Shown in pieces: positions 5,872 through 11,764 of a stretch of DNA of 12,364 nucleotides. A model generated the notes under the pieces. It made no database searches and had not been told where the DNA came from. It was given only the letters and a program-made list of their open reading frames with translations. The DNA is from Gammaproteobacteria bacterium. GTDB lineage: Bacteria > Pseudomonadota > Gammaproteobacteria > Arenicellales > Poriferihabitantaceae. The stretch is from contig JAHRAW010000029.1 of assembly GCA_020027415.1 (NCBI GenBank), forward strand, positions 1 to 12,364. Reading direction: 5' to 3'. A program made the position numbers and the translations under genes. How positions within the stretch are numbered: the first letter of the stretch is position 1; the number at the start of each line of letters is the position of its first letter.

Positions 5872-6584
5872 GGCGCCGCCGGCGCGGTATCTTGGCGATT
5901 GACGATGCTCAGAAATTCTTCCATGAAAATTTCGTAGCGGTTGTTCAAGCGTTCGGCGGTGTGCGCGAAACTGTTATAGGCGATGACCGCTGGAATGGCA
6001 GCAAACAATCCCATGGCGGTGGCGACCAAGGCTTCGGAAATGCCCGGCGCAACGCTGGCGATGGTGACTTGTTGCAACACGCTGATGGAGCGGAATGAAT
6101 TCATAATACCCCACACGGTGCCGAACAAACCGACATAGGGGCTGGTTGAGCCGACCGTGGCGAGAAACGCTAAATGGGTTTCCAGGCTGTCCACTTCGCG
6201 GCTTAACGCCACGCGCATGGAACGATGCACGCCGTCCACCACCTCGGCGCGGTCGACATTCGGTTTGCGGTGCAGGCGACTGTATTCGCGGTAGCCGGCG
6301 ATGAAGATATTGACGATGCCCTGCGACGGGTCTGAATGCTCAAGTTCGCCCCCCCAGTCGCGGTAGATATCGTGCATCTCGCCGCCGCACCAGAACTGCG
6401 CTTCAAATTCATCGGCGATTTTAGTCAAGCGTTTATAACTGGTGCGCTTGCGGTCTATCATAAACCACGAGACGACCGAAGCCAACAATAGCAACAACAT
6501 CACCAGTTGCACCAAGAAACTGGCGTTGAGCAGCAAGTTGAGGATGGACATGCTGCCGTGTTCGGCGGTAATTTCAAGCGGCAT
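5868..6584 (-). CDS. tolQ: Tol-Pal system protein TolQ (MotA/TolQ/ExbB family)
   Basis: A 238-residue inner-membrane proton-channel subunit. Membrane segments lie at about 21-43, 137-160 and 173-202. The last two carry the family motifs TVGSTSPYVGLFGTVWGIM (143-161) and VAPGISEALVATAMGLFAAI (178-197). The start is uncertain. I chose the first ATG at 6584, because Pseudomonas TolQ has a similar short polar extension before the SMxxL segment and because the ATG overlaps the stop of a small upstream ORF (TAATG). A second ATG at 6551 would begin the protein at MSILNLL, as in E. coli. Neither has a clear Shine-Dalgarno, so translational coupling is likely. Confidence 0.95.
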   Translation of the reverse strand: MPLEITAEHGSMSILNLLLNASFLVQLVMLLLLLASVVSWFMIDRKRTSYKRLTKIADEFEAQFWCGGEMHDIYRDWGGELEHSDPSQGIVNIFIAGYREYSRLHRKPNVDRAEVVDGVHRSMRVALSREVDSLETHLAFLATVGSTSPYVGLFGTVWGIMNSFRSISVLQQVTIASVAPGISEALVATAMGLFAAIPAVIAYNSFAHTAERLNNRYEIFMEEFLSIVNRQDTAPAAP

Positions 6585-6718
6585 TAGGCGGCTTCGTTAG
6601 AGGCTGATGGGGTTAGATACTTAGAAGGCGCCGGCGACTTAGGCGGCTTAGGTTGTTCAGGAGGAAAATAGCGAGCGATGAGGCTTGCGCATGGTTGCAT
6701 CATTCGTTGCGCGTTCAT
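6584..6718 (-). CDS. Small proline/lysine-rich ORF coupled to ybgC and tolQ (44 aa)
   Basis: Not a recognised gene. The gap between ybgC and tolQ is exactly one open frame of 45 codons. Its ATG overlaps the ybgC stop (ATGA, 6718-6715) and its TAA overlaps the tolQ start (TAATG, 6586-6582). The product has a mildly hydrophobic N-terminus (MNAQRMMQPCASLIARYF) followed by a Pro/Lys/Ser-rich tail (PPEQPKPPKSPAPSKYLTPS) and ends NEAA. It has one cysteine (residue 10) and no convincing signal peptide. Codon use leans to CCT, AAG, TCT and CTA, unlike the neighbours. It may be a real small protein of the tol operon, or a translated spacer whose purpose is to carry ribosomes from ybgC to tolQ. The double overlap is the main support; expression is not shown. 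Confidence 0.5.
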   Translation of the reverse strand: MNAQRMMQPCASLIARYFPPEQPKPPKSPAPSKYLTPSASNEAA

Positions 6719-7137
6719 GGTCGCAGCGCTTCGGCGAGTTCCTTCGGCATGTGGCGCGGCGTGTAGGTGTCGCTGTTCAGCGTCGCCAGTTTGATTTCCC
6801 CGTCCACCAATAATTCACCGTCGCGGCGGGCGCGTTGCGCGCATACCAGCGAAGCATGTTTGAGGCGCACAATTTCCATGCTCAGTTCGATTTCGTCATC
6901 CAACCTTGCCGCCGACAAGTATTTCAGGCTGGCTTCGGTTACCGCAAACACCATGCAATACTGTTGCCGCAGGCGGGTCAGCGAAAAACCTAGTTGCCGC
7001 AACCAAGCATTGCGCGCCCGCTCCATGTAACCTAAATAGTTGCCGTAGTATACAGCGCCGCCGACGTCGGTGTCCTCATAATTAATGCGCACCGCCAAGC
7101 GGAGGTGGGCGGCCGATGGGCGTGGCGCTTTCATCAT
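6715..7137 (-). CDS. ybgC: Acyl-CoA thioesterase YbgC (hotdog fold)
   Basis: A cytoplasmic thioesterase of 140 residues that is almost always the first gene of tol-pal clusters. The family is known to hydrolyse acyl-CoA thioesters and has been linked to acyl carrier protein and phospholipid enzymes; its role in Tol-Pal function is unclear. The signature NYEDTDVGGAVYYGNYLGYMERAR (19-42) includes Asp24, aligned with the catalytic Asp18 of E. coli YbgC. The E. coli His in VVYHASY is Tyr31 here. LDDEIEL (79-85) is the second conserved block. Two ATGs in tandem begin the gene (7137 and 7134) with only a weak Shine-Dalgarno. It lies 57 bases after ruvB and leads directly into the small ORF before tolQ. 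Confidence 0.93.
   Translation of the reverse strand: MMKAPRPSAAHLRLAVRINYEDTDVGGAVYYGNYLGYMERARNAWLRQLGFSLTRLRQQYCMVFAVTEASLKYLSAARLDDEIELSMEIVRLKHASLVCAQRARRDGELLVDGEIKLATLNSDTYTPRHMPKELAEALRP
6754..6774. repeat. 21-bp exact repeat, copy in ybgC
   Basis: The 21 bases here are identical, in the same orientation, to 2725-2745 in the pal-cpoB spacer, about 4 kb away. In ybgC they encode SDTYTPR near the C-terminus. The flanking sequence is unrelated at both ends, so this is not part of a longer visible duplication. Confidence 0.8.
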
Positions 7138-7194
7138 CGCCGAGTTCGCATGTTGCGCGCGGGCATGATGGTCGGCGCAACGGCATGCCGCTCG

Positions 7195-8250
7195 CTACGC
7201 ATGCTCGGCAAACAATTGCCGCTGTCGGTTGGCGATCTCGGTGGGCATATCCAGACCGAGGCAACGCCAAGCCGATTGGGTCGCCACGCGCCCGCGCGGA
7301 GTTCGCATTAAGAAACCTTGTTGAATTAGATACGGCTCGCACATATCTTCCAGGGTGCCTCGTTCCTCGCCAATCGCCGCGGCCAGGCTGTCAAGCCCCA
7401 CCGGTCCGCCGTCAAACTTCTGCATGATGGCGCGCAGTAAATTATGGTCAAGCGAGTCCAACCCAAGGTGATCAACATTCAGCATATCCAGCGCGCGGTT
7501 GGCGACCGCTGCGGTCAGTCGTCCGTCGGCTTTCACTTCGGCGTAGTCGCGCACCCGCCGCAACAGCCGGTTGGCGATTCGGGGCGTGCCGCGCGCGCGC
7601 GTCGCCACGGCTTTGATGCCGTCGGCTTCAAATTCTATCTTGAGCAATTTTGCCGAACGTTGCACGATGCGGGTTAGTTCATCCACATTATAGAATTGCA
7701 GGCGTTGCACAATGCCAAACCGCTCCCGCAACGGCGCGGTTAACAGCCCGGCGCGCGTGGTCGCCCCCACCAAAGTGAACGGCGGCAAGTTCAGTTTAAT
7801 GGAGCGCGCCGCCGGTCCGTCGCCAATGATGATGTCCAGTTGGTAATCCTCCATCGCCGGATACAGAATTTCCTCAATGGCGGGGTTGAGCCGATGAATC
7901 TCATCAATGAACAGCACATCGCCGCTTTCTAAGTTAGTGAGAATGGCGGCTAAATCGCCGGCTTTCTCCAACACCGGCCCGGAAGTCTGCCGCAAGCGCG
8001 CGCCCATTTCGTTGGCGAGGATGTGCGCCAGGGTGGTTTTGCCCAAGCCGGGGGGACCGAAGACCAGCGCATGGTCAAGCGCTTCTTGGCGCTTGCGCGC
8101 CGCTTTAATGAAAATATCAAGCTGTTCGTGAATGCTGGGTTGCCCGATGAAATCTTGCAAGCGGGCCGGACGCAGGCTGCGCTCTATGCCCTGTTCCAGA
8201 TGGGAATCGCGCTCGCCATCGGGCGCTAATATTGGATTGGTGTCGCTCAT
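7195..8250 (-). CDS. ruvB: Holliday junction branch migration ATPase RuvB
   Basis: The AAA+ motor of the RuvABC resolvasome, 351 residues, slightly longer than the 336 of E. coli. Two RuvB hexamers pump DNA through the RuvA-bound junction. Walker A is GPPGLGKT (65-72) and Walker B with its neighbours is DVLFIDEIHRLN (111-122). The RuvA-contact hairpin region lies at about 136-155. GATTRAGLLTAPLRERFG (162-179) holds sensor 1 and the likely arginine finger (Arg175). GTPRIANRLLRRVRDYAEV carries the sensor 2 arginine. The C-terminal winged helix includes EPYLIQQGFLMRTPRGR. The ATG overlaps the ruvA stop (ATGA). Confidence 0.98.
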   Translation of the reverse strand: MSDTNPILAPDGERDSHLEQGIERSLRPARLQDFIGQPSIHEQLDIFIKAARKRQEALDHALVFGPPGLGKTTLAHILANEMGARLRQTSGPVLEKAGDLAAILTNLESGDVLFIDEIHRLNPAIEEILYPAMEDYQLDIIIGDGPAARSIKLNLPPFTLVGATTRAGLLTAPLRERFGIVQRLQFYNVDELTRIVQRSAKLLKIEFEADGIKAVATRARGTPRIANRLLRRVRDYAEVKADGRLTAAVANRALDMLNVDHLGLDSLDHNLLRAIMQKFDGGPVGLDSLAAAIGEERGTLEDMCEPYLIQQGFLMRTPRGRVATQSAWRCLGLDMPTEIANRQRQLFAEHA

Positions 8251-8861
8251 GGGTGACTCAAGTATTGCAACGCATGGCGGATTAACTGCTCGCTTGCCCC
8301 GCCTTTATCTTGCACCGCGCGCACCGCTTTATTGGCGTCCGCCGCTTTATAGCCAAGCGCTAACAACGCGCTGATGGCATCCTGCGCCGGGGTGGGCGCG
8401 GCGCGCGCATCGCCAGGTTGCGCGGCCGGGTCGCCGCCGGTTTGTCGGGCAAGCGCGTCAACGCGGTCGCGCATATCCAAAAGCATCCGTTGCGCGGTTT
8501 TCTTGCCGATGCCCGGCACTTTGGTGAGGGTCAATATATCTTCCCGGTGAATGCAGGTGATAAACTGGTCGGCGCTCAGGGTGGATAAAATCGCCAGCGC
8601 GACGCGCGGACCCACGCCGTTGATGCGCAACAAACTGCGAAATAACTCGCGCTGCGGCAAGTCGGAGAAGCCAAACAACAAGTGCGCATCTTCGCGTACC
8701 AGCAGATGCACGAACAACGCAACCGGCTGCTCGGAGGGCGGCTCGGGCAACGCATAGAAAGTCGTCATCGGCGCTTCCAGTTCGTAGCCAACGCCGCCCA
8801 CCTCCAGCCACAGAAACGGGGGTTGCTTGCGCGTCAGCCGACCGCGGAGATGGCCAATCAT
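8247..8861 (-). CDS. ruvA: Holliday junction DNA-binding protein RuvA
   Basis: A 204-residue protein whose tetramer holds the Holliday junction open and recruits RuvB. Domain I (1-63) starts MIGHLRGRL and carries the acidic pin residues in REDAHLLFGF (56-65; Glu57, Asp58). Domain II has two helix-hairpin-helix motifs, INGVGPRVALA (80-90) and KVPGIGKKTAQRM (114-126). A flexible linker (about 137-158) leads to the RuvB-binding domain III (159-204). The frame is open to an ATG at 8933, but that extension lies within ruvC. I chose 8861, where the ATG overlaps the ruvC stop (ATGA) and the protein begins as the family does. Confidence 0.97.
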   Translation of the reverse strand: MIGHLRGRLTRKQPPFLWLEVGGVGYELEAPMTTFYALPEPPSEQPVALFVHLLVREDAHLLFGFSDLPQRELFRSLLRINGVGPRVALAILSTLSADQFITCIHREDILTLTKVPGIGKKTAQRMLLDMRDRVDALARQTGGDPAAQPGDARAAPTPAQDAISALLALGYKAADANKAVRAVQDKGGASEQLIRHALQYLSHP

Positions 8862-9370
8862 CGGGCTTCGCGGTGCCGCTGGCGGGCGATTTTTTGGGCG
8901 ACCTGCATGGTATGAATATGACAGATTGCGCACGCCAACGCATCGGCGGCGTCAACCGCCGGACGGGTGCGCAAGCCGAGTAGCACGCGAACCATGTGTT
9001 GCACCTGTTCTTTTTTCGCGCCGCCCACGCCGACCACCGCGCGTTTGATTTGCAATGCGCTGTATTCCGCGGCTTCGCAACCGGCCATTACCGCCGCGCA
9101 AATCGCGCTGCCGCTGGCTTGCCCCAACACCAACGCGGTGCGCGCGTTGTGCGCGACAAATACTTTCTCAATTGCCATCACCTGCGGGCGGTGCGCCGCG
9201 ACCATCCGCTGCACGCCGCGGTGGATTTCCGCCAGTCGCGCGGGCAGTTCCGTATTGCCCATGCGGATACATTCATACGCCACCGCCCGCAACTCGCCGT
9301 CGGTGGCGCTGGTTTCCACCACGCCGAGCCCGGTGATGCGAGAACCCGGATCAATTCCCAATACGCGCAT
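8858..9370 (-). CDS. ruvC: Crossover junction endodeoxyribonuclease RuvC
   Basis: A Holliday junction resolvase of 170 residues, the normal length (E. coli 173). It works as a dimer that makes symmetric nicks. It has an RNase H fold with the four acidic metal ligands in place: Asp7 in GIDPGSR, Glu68 in AIEKVFVAHN, and Asp140 and Asp143 in DAADALACAICH. The central block QIKRAVVGVGGAKKEQVQHM (107-126) matches the DNA-binding region. The gene starts 13 bases after the yebC stop, with a GAGGGG-like Shine-Dalgarno upstream, and overlaps ruvA by four bases. The order yebC-ruvC-ruvA-ruvB is the classic gammaproteobacterial one. Confidence 0.98.
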   Translation of the reverse strand: MRVLGIDPGSRITGLGVVETSATDGELRAVAYECIRMGNTELPARLAEIHRGVQRMVAAHRPQVMAIEKVFVAHNARTALVLGQASGSAICAAVMAGCEAAEYSALQIKRAVVGVGGAKKEQVQHMVRVLLGLRTRPAVDAADALACAICHIHTMQVAQKIARQRHREAR

Positions 9371-9383
9371 CCAGGCTCACCCC

Positions 9384-10127
9384 TCACGCCTCGCCGGCAA
9401 AAATTGCGTTGGTGAAGACATTCTGCACATCATCCAACTGCTCCAACGAATCAATCAGTTTGGCGACTTGTTCGGCGGGCTCGCCGCGCAACTCAAGGTG
9501 CGCGTTAGGGCGTTGAATCAATTCGGACATATGCGGCGCGAGCCCGGCTGCCTTAAAGGCTTGTTGCACGCGCGGATAGTTTTGCGGCGTAGCGAGCACT
9601 TCAATCATGCCCTCCGCGCTGTCAATATCTGCGGCGCCAGCCGCCAATGCAATTTCCATGATGCGCTCTTCATCGGCCGCTTCGCCAGCCGCCGCTTCGC
9701 AAAACACCACGCAACCGACCTTGTCAAACAAGTAGGCCACCGAGCCTTCAGTGCCCAAGTTTCCGCCGTGCTTGGCGAAGGCATGGCGAACTTCGCCGAC
9801 CGTGCGGTTGCGGTTATCGGTGGCGCATTCCACCAACACGGCAACTCCGTCGGCGCCATAGCCTTCGTACAGAATTTCCTCAATCACCGCTCCGGAGATA
9901 TCGCCTGAGCCGCGTGTTACCGCTCGCTGAATGGTATCGCGCGTCATATTGGCCGCCAACGCCTTGTCCACCGCCGTGCGCAAGCGCGGGTTGGCCTCGG
10001 CGTCACCGCCGCCGAGGCGCGTCGCCACCGTGATTTCCTTAATCAATTTGGTGAAAGACTTCCCACGCTTGGCGTCTTGAGCGGCTTTACGAAATTTGAT
10101 ATTCGCCCATTTGCTATGACCTGCCAT
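9384..10127 (-). CDS. yebC: YebC/TACO1-family protein
   Basis: A 247-residue protein of the usual family length. Hallmarks are the N-terminus MAGHSKWANIKFRKAAQDAKRGK-type block (1-23), NPRLRTAVDKALAANMTRD (46-64), EILYEGYGADGVAVLVE (84-100), TDNRNRT and the GGNLGTEGSVAYLFDK block. Three alpha/beta domains are expected. YebC proteins were long annotated as transcriptional regulators. More recent work supports a ribosome-associated role in translating proline-rich stretches, as for mitochondrial TACO1. It is the first gene of the ruvCAB run here. No strong promoter stands out in the 105-base gap upstream; a TAGAAT box at about 10175-10180 has no good -35 partner. Confidence 0.97.
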   Translation of the reverse strand: MAGHSKWANIKFRKAAQDAKRGKSFTKLIKEITVATRLGGGDAEANPRLRTAVDKALAANMTRDTIQRAVTRGSGDISGAVIEEILYEGYGADGVAVLVECATDNRNRTVGEVRHAFAKHGGNLGTEGSVAYLFDKVGCVVFCEAAAGEAADEERIMEIALAAGAADIDSAEGMIEVLATPQNYPRVQQAFKAAGLAPHMSELIQRPNAHLELRGEPAEQVAKLIDSLEQLDDVQNVFTNAIFAGEA

Positions 10128-10206
10128 ACGCGCCCCGGTGGGTTGGAAAGAAAGCGTTACAACTTAACTGAACATTCTACCGCCATGCGCCAAACAAAAT
10201 GAGATT

Positions 10207-10225
10207 GGGGTTGGGTTGGGCTTGG
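10207..10225 (+). other. G-rich tract downstream of the aminotransferase gene
   Basis: GGGGTTGGGTTGGGCTTGG on the + strand contains three runs of three or four G plus a GG. It could form an imperfect or two-layer G-quadruplex. A similar tract lies on the same strand at 11686-11703, on the other side of the gene. Confidence 0.4.
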
Positions 10226-10232
10226 CTTTCGC

Positions 10233-11504
10233 CTATGACAATTTTTCCAACGCCGCTTGCAGGTTTGCCATGACATCTGGGATTTCCTCCTGCGAACAGG
10301 TGCCCACCGACAGGCGGAACCAGTCGTGGTGATTTTTTGCGCCAAACAAAGAGAACGGCAAGATGCCGATTTTCGCTTCGTTCAACAGATACTCTTGCAC
10401 TGCGTGTTCGCCGTCTAACTGGTTGGCGCCCGCGCCGCGCGTTCGGTTTCGGTCTCGGTTTTGGATGGCGATGCGCACGCTGAGATAAATGGCGGCTTGC
10501 GGGGCGATTGCATCCACCGCATAGCCGTTGCCTTTCAACGCCATGAAGCCGGCATGAAACTCGTTCAGGCGCGCTTGCAGTTGCTCGCGAAATTGCGCCA
10601 AGTGCCGCCCCACCGCAGGCCGGTCGGCGAGGAACGCGCCGGCGGCGATTTGCTCAGGTTTCGGCGCCCACGCGCCGATATGACCGATGATGGAGGACAT
10701 TTTTTGCAGCACCGCGCGCGGTCCGGTCGCCCAGCCGACCCGCACCCCGGTGGCGGCGAAGGCTTTGGATATGCCGTCTACGCAAATCGCCACTTCACGA
10801 ATTTGCGGGCATACCGCCGCCGGATGGTGGAACGTCGCGGTGCCAAAGGTCAACGCCCAATACACCTGGTCAAATAGCACATACAGCGGTTTTTGCTGCC
10901 GCCCGCGGCGGCGGTTTTCGGCAATCACCTGTTCGCAAATCGCCACAAGGTTTTGTTTGCTGAATAGCGTTCCCGTGGGGTTCTGCGGCGCGCATAACGC
11001 CACCAAAGTTGCATCTTTCAGGTGCGGCGCCAGCGCCTCGGCGGTCGGCATGAAATGATTTGCCGCGGTGGTTTCCACCGCCACAGCGCGGGCGCCCACC
11101 ATGGCGGTGTAATTTTCGTTGTTCCACGACGGCACCGGATAAATCACCGTGTCGCCGGCATCCACCAAACTGCGATAAACCGCATACACCAGCGGTCGGC
11201 AACCGCTCGCCACAATCACCTCGTCGGCTTGATAATCCAGCCCGCACATGCGGTTGACCATGCTTGCCGCCCCCTCGCGCAGTTGCGGCAGCCCGGCGGC
11301 GGCTGGGTAGTTGGTATGGCGCGCGCGATAAGCGCGGATAATCGCTTCCGTCAACGCCTGCGGAATCGGGAAGATAGCGGGGTCAAAATCGCCCACCGTC
11401 AAATTGTAAATCGTTTCCCCTTGCTGTTTGCGGGCGTTGATGGCGGCGGCAACCGCCAAAATCGGCGAGGCTTCAGTCTGCTCGGCAAGGCGCGAAAATT
11501 TCAT
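10233..11504 (-). CDS. PLP-dependent aminotransferase, aspartate aminotransferase fold
   Basis: A 423-residue fold-type I class I/II aminotransferase. The PLP lysine is Lys247 in DGISKAFAATGVRVGW. Asn175 (PQNPTGT) and Asp212 with Tyr215 (LFDQVYW) contact the cofactor, and Arg397 (FRLSVGT) should bind the substrate carboxylate. Other blocks are GDFDPAIFPIP (38-48), TNYPAAAGLPQLREG (64-78) and YPVPSWNNENY (122-132). From memory these resemble a subgroup common in Bacteroidetes and similar phyla rather than classical AspC. The amino-acid substrate cannot be read from sequence; aspartate is a reasonable guess. Residues 349-356 (NRDRNRTR) are encoded by a tandem hexamer and look like a loop insertion. 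It appears to be transcribed alone, between a terminator upstream and a gap before yebC. Confidence 0.9.
   Translation of the reverse strand: MKFSRLAEQTEASPILAVAAAINARKQQGETIYNLTVGDFDPAIFPIPQALTEAIIRAYRARHTNYPAAAGLPQLREGAASMVNRMCGLDYQADEVIVASGCRPLVYAVYRSLVDAGDTVIYPVPSWNNENYTAMVGARAVAVETTAANHFMPTAEALAPHLKDATLVALCAPQNPTGTLFSKQNLVAICEQVIAENRRRGRQQKPLYVLFDQVYWALTFGTATFHHPAAVCPQIREVAICVDGISKAFAATGVRVGWATGPRAVLQKMSSIIGHIGAWAPKPEQIAAGAFLADRPAVGRHLAQFREQLQARLNEFHAGFMALKGNGYAVDAIAPQAAIYLSVRIAIQNRDRNRTRGAGANQLDGEHAVQEYLLNEAKIGILPFSLFGAKNHHDWFRLSVGTCSQEEIPDVMANLQAALEKLS
10445..10462 (+). repeat. Hexanucleotide tandem repeat in the aminotransferase gene
   Basis: Three units of CGGTYT (CGGTTT, CGGTCT, CGGTTT) followed by TGG. 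On the coding strand they give alternating Asn/Asp-Arg codons for the NRDRNR loop. Gain or loss of a unit would keep frame. Confidence 0.6.
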
Positions 11505-11542
11505 GTCACGGGCACGGGGCGGTTGGGGGGCGAACGCCGGCG

Positions 11543-11572
11543 ATGATAGCGATTATCTTAACATGTCCGCAA
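11543..11572 (-). promoter_or_regulatory. Possible promoter for the aminotransferase gene
   Basis: On the - strand TTGCGG (11572-11567) and TATCAT (11548-11543) are 18 bases apart, about 40 bases before the ATG. Both boxes are imperfect. A second -10-like GATAAT lies at about 11551-11556 but lacks a good -35 partner. Confidence 0.35.
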
Positions 11573-11656
11573 CGTGTTTGACCCGCCGCCCCCAGTTGCA
11601 ATCCCAATCCCACCGTCACCGCCACCGCATCCCCTCCTTGTCACCCCCGCATGGAG

Positions 11657-11711
11657 ATTCCCGCTTAACAGATCGCGGGAATGACGGGGTAGGGTAGGGC
11701 AGGAATGACGG
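11657..11711. repeat. REP-like palindromic element with GGAATGACGG repeat
   Basis: ATTCCCGC (11657-11664) and GCGGGAAT (11675-11682) form a perfect 8-bp stem with a 10-base loop. GGAATGACGG occurs twice, at 11678-11687 and 11702-11711. The core (GTCATTCCCGC ... GCGGGAAT on the - strand) is of the type of short intergenic palindromes scattered through many proteobacterial genomes. A G-rich tract, GGGGTAGGGTAGGGCAGG, lies between the two repeat copies (11686-11703). Confidence 0.6.
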
Positions 11712-11713
11712 CT

Positions 11714-11741
11714 AAAAAAACGGGGCAATTAAGCCCCGTTT
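11714..11741 (-). terminator. Intrinsic terminator of the outer-membrane-protein-like gene
   Basis: On the - strand AAACGGGGC (11741-11733) pairs perfectly with GCCCCGTTT (11726-11718) around a 6-base loop. The T-run of seven bases (11720-11714) overlaps the end of the stem. It begins 23 bases after the stop codon at 11765. This is a textbook rho-independent terminator and separates that gene from the aminotransferase. Confidence 0.92.
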
Positions 11742-11764
11742 CTTGTTTTCGCGTTGCCGTCCGC

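Noticed and set aside
7082..7342. A - strand ORF spanning the end of ruvB and the start of ybgC
   Set aside because: It is out of frame with both conserved genes, overlaps them heavily and shows no domain.
8967..9908. A 313-codon + strand ORF antisense to ruvC and yebC
   Set aside because: It lies fully opposite two well-conserved genes, and its translation is a Cys/Arg/Ala-rich shadow with no recognisable domain. Long antisense frames are expected in GC-rich coding DNA.
10141..10206. A promoter for yebC around TAGAAT
   Set aside because: The -10-like box has no acceptable -35 partner at 16-18 bases, so I did not annotate it.
11428..11697. A + strand ORF across the aminotransferase start and the REP-like element
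   Set aside because: It is antisense to the gene start and runs into low-complexity His/Arg/Ser sequence; no start signal or domain is present.
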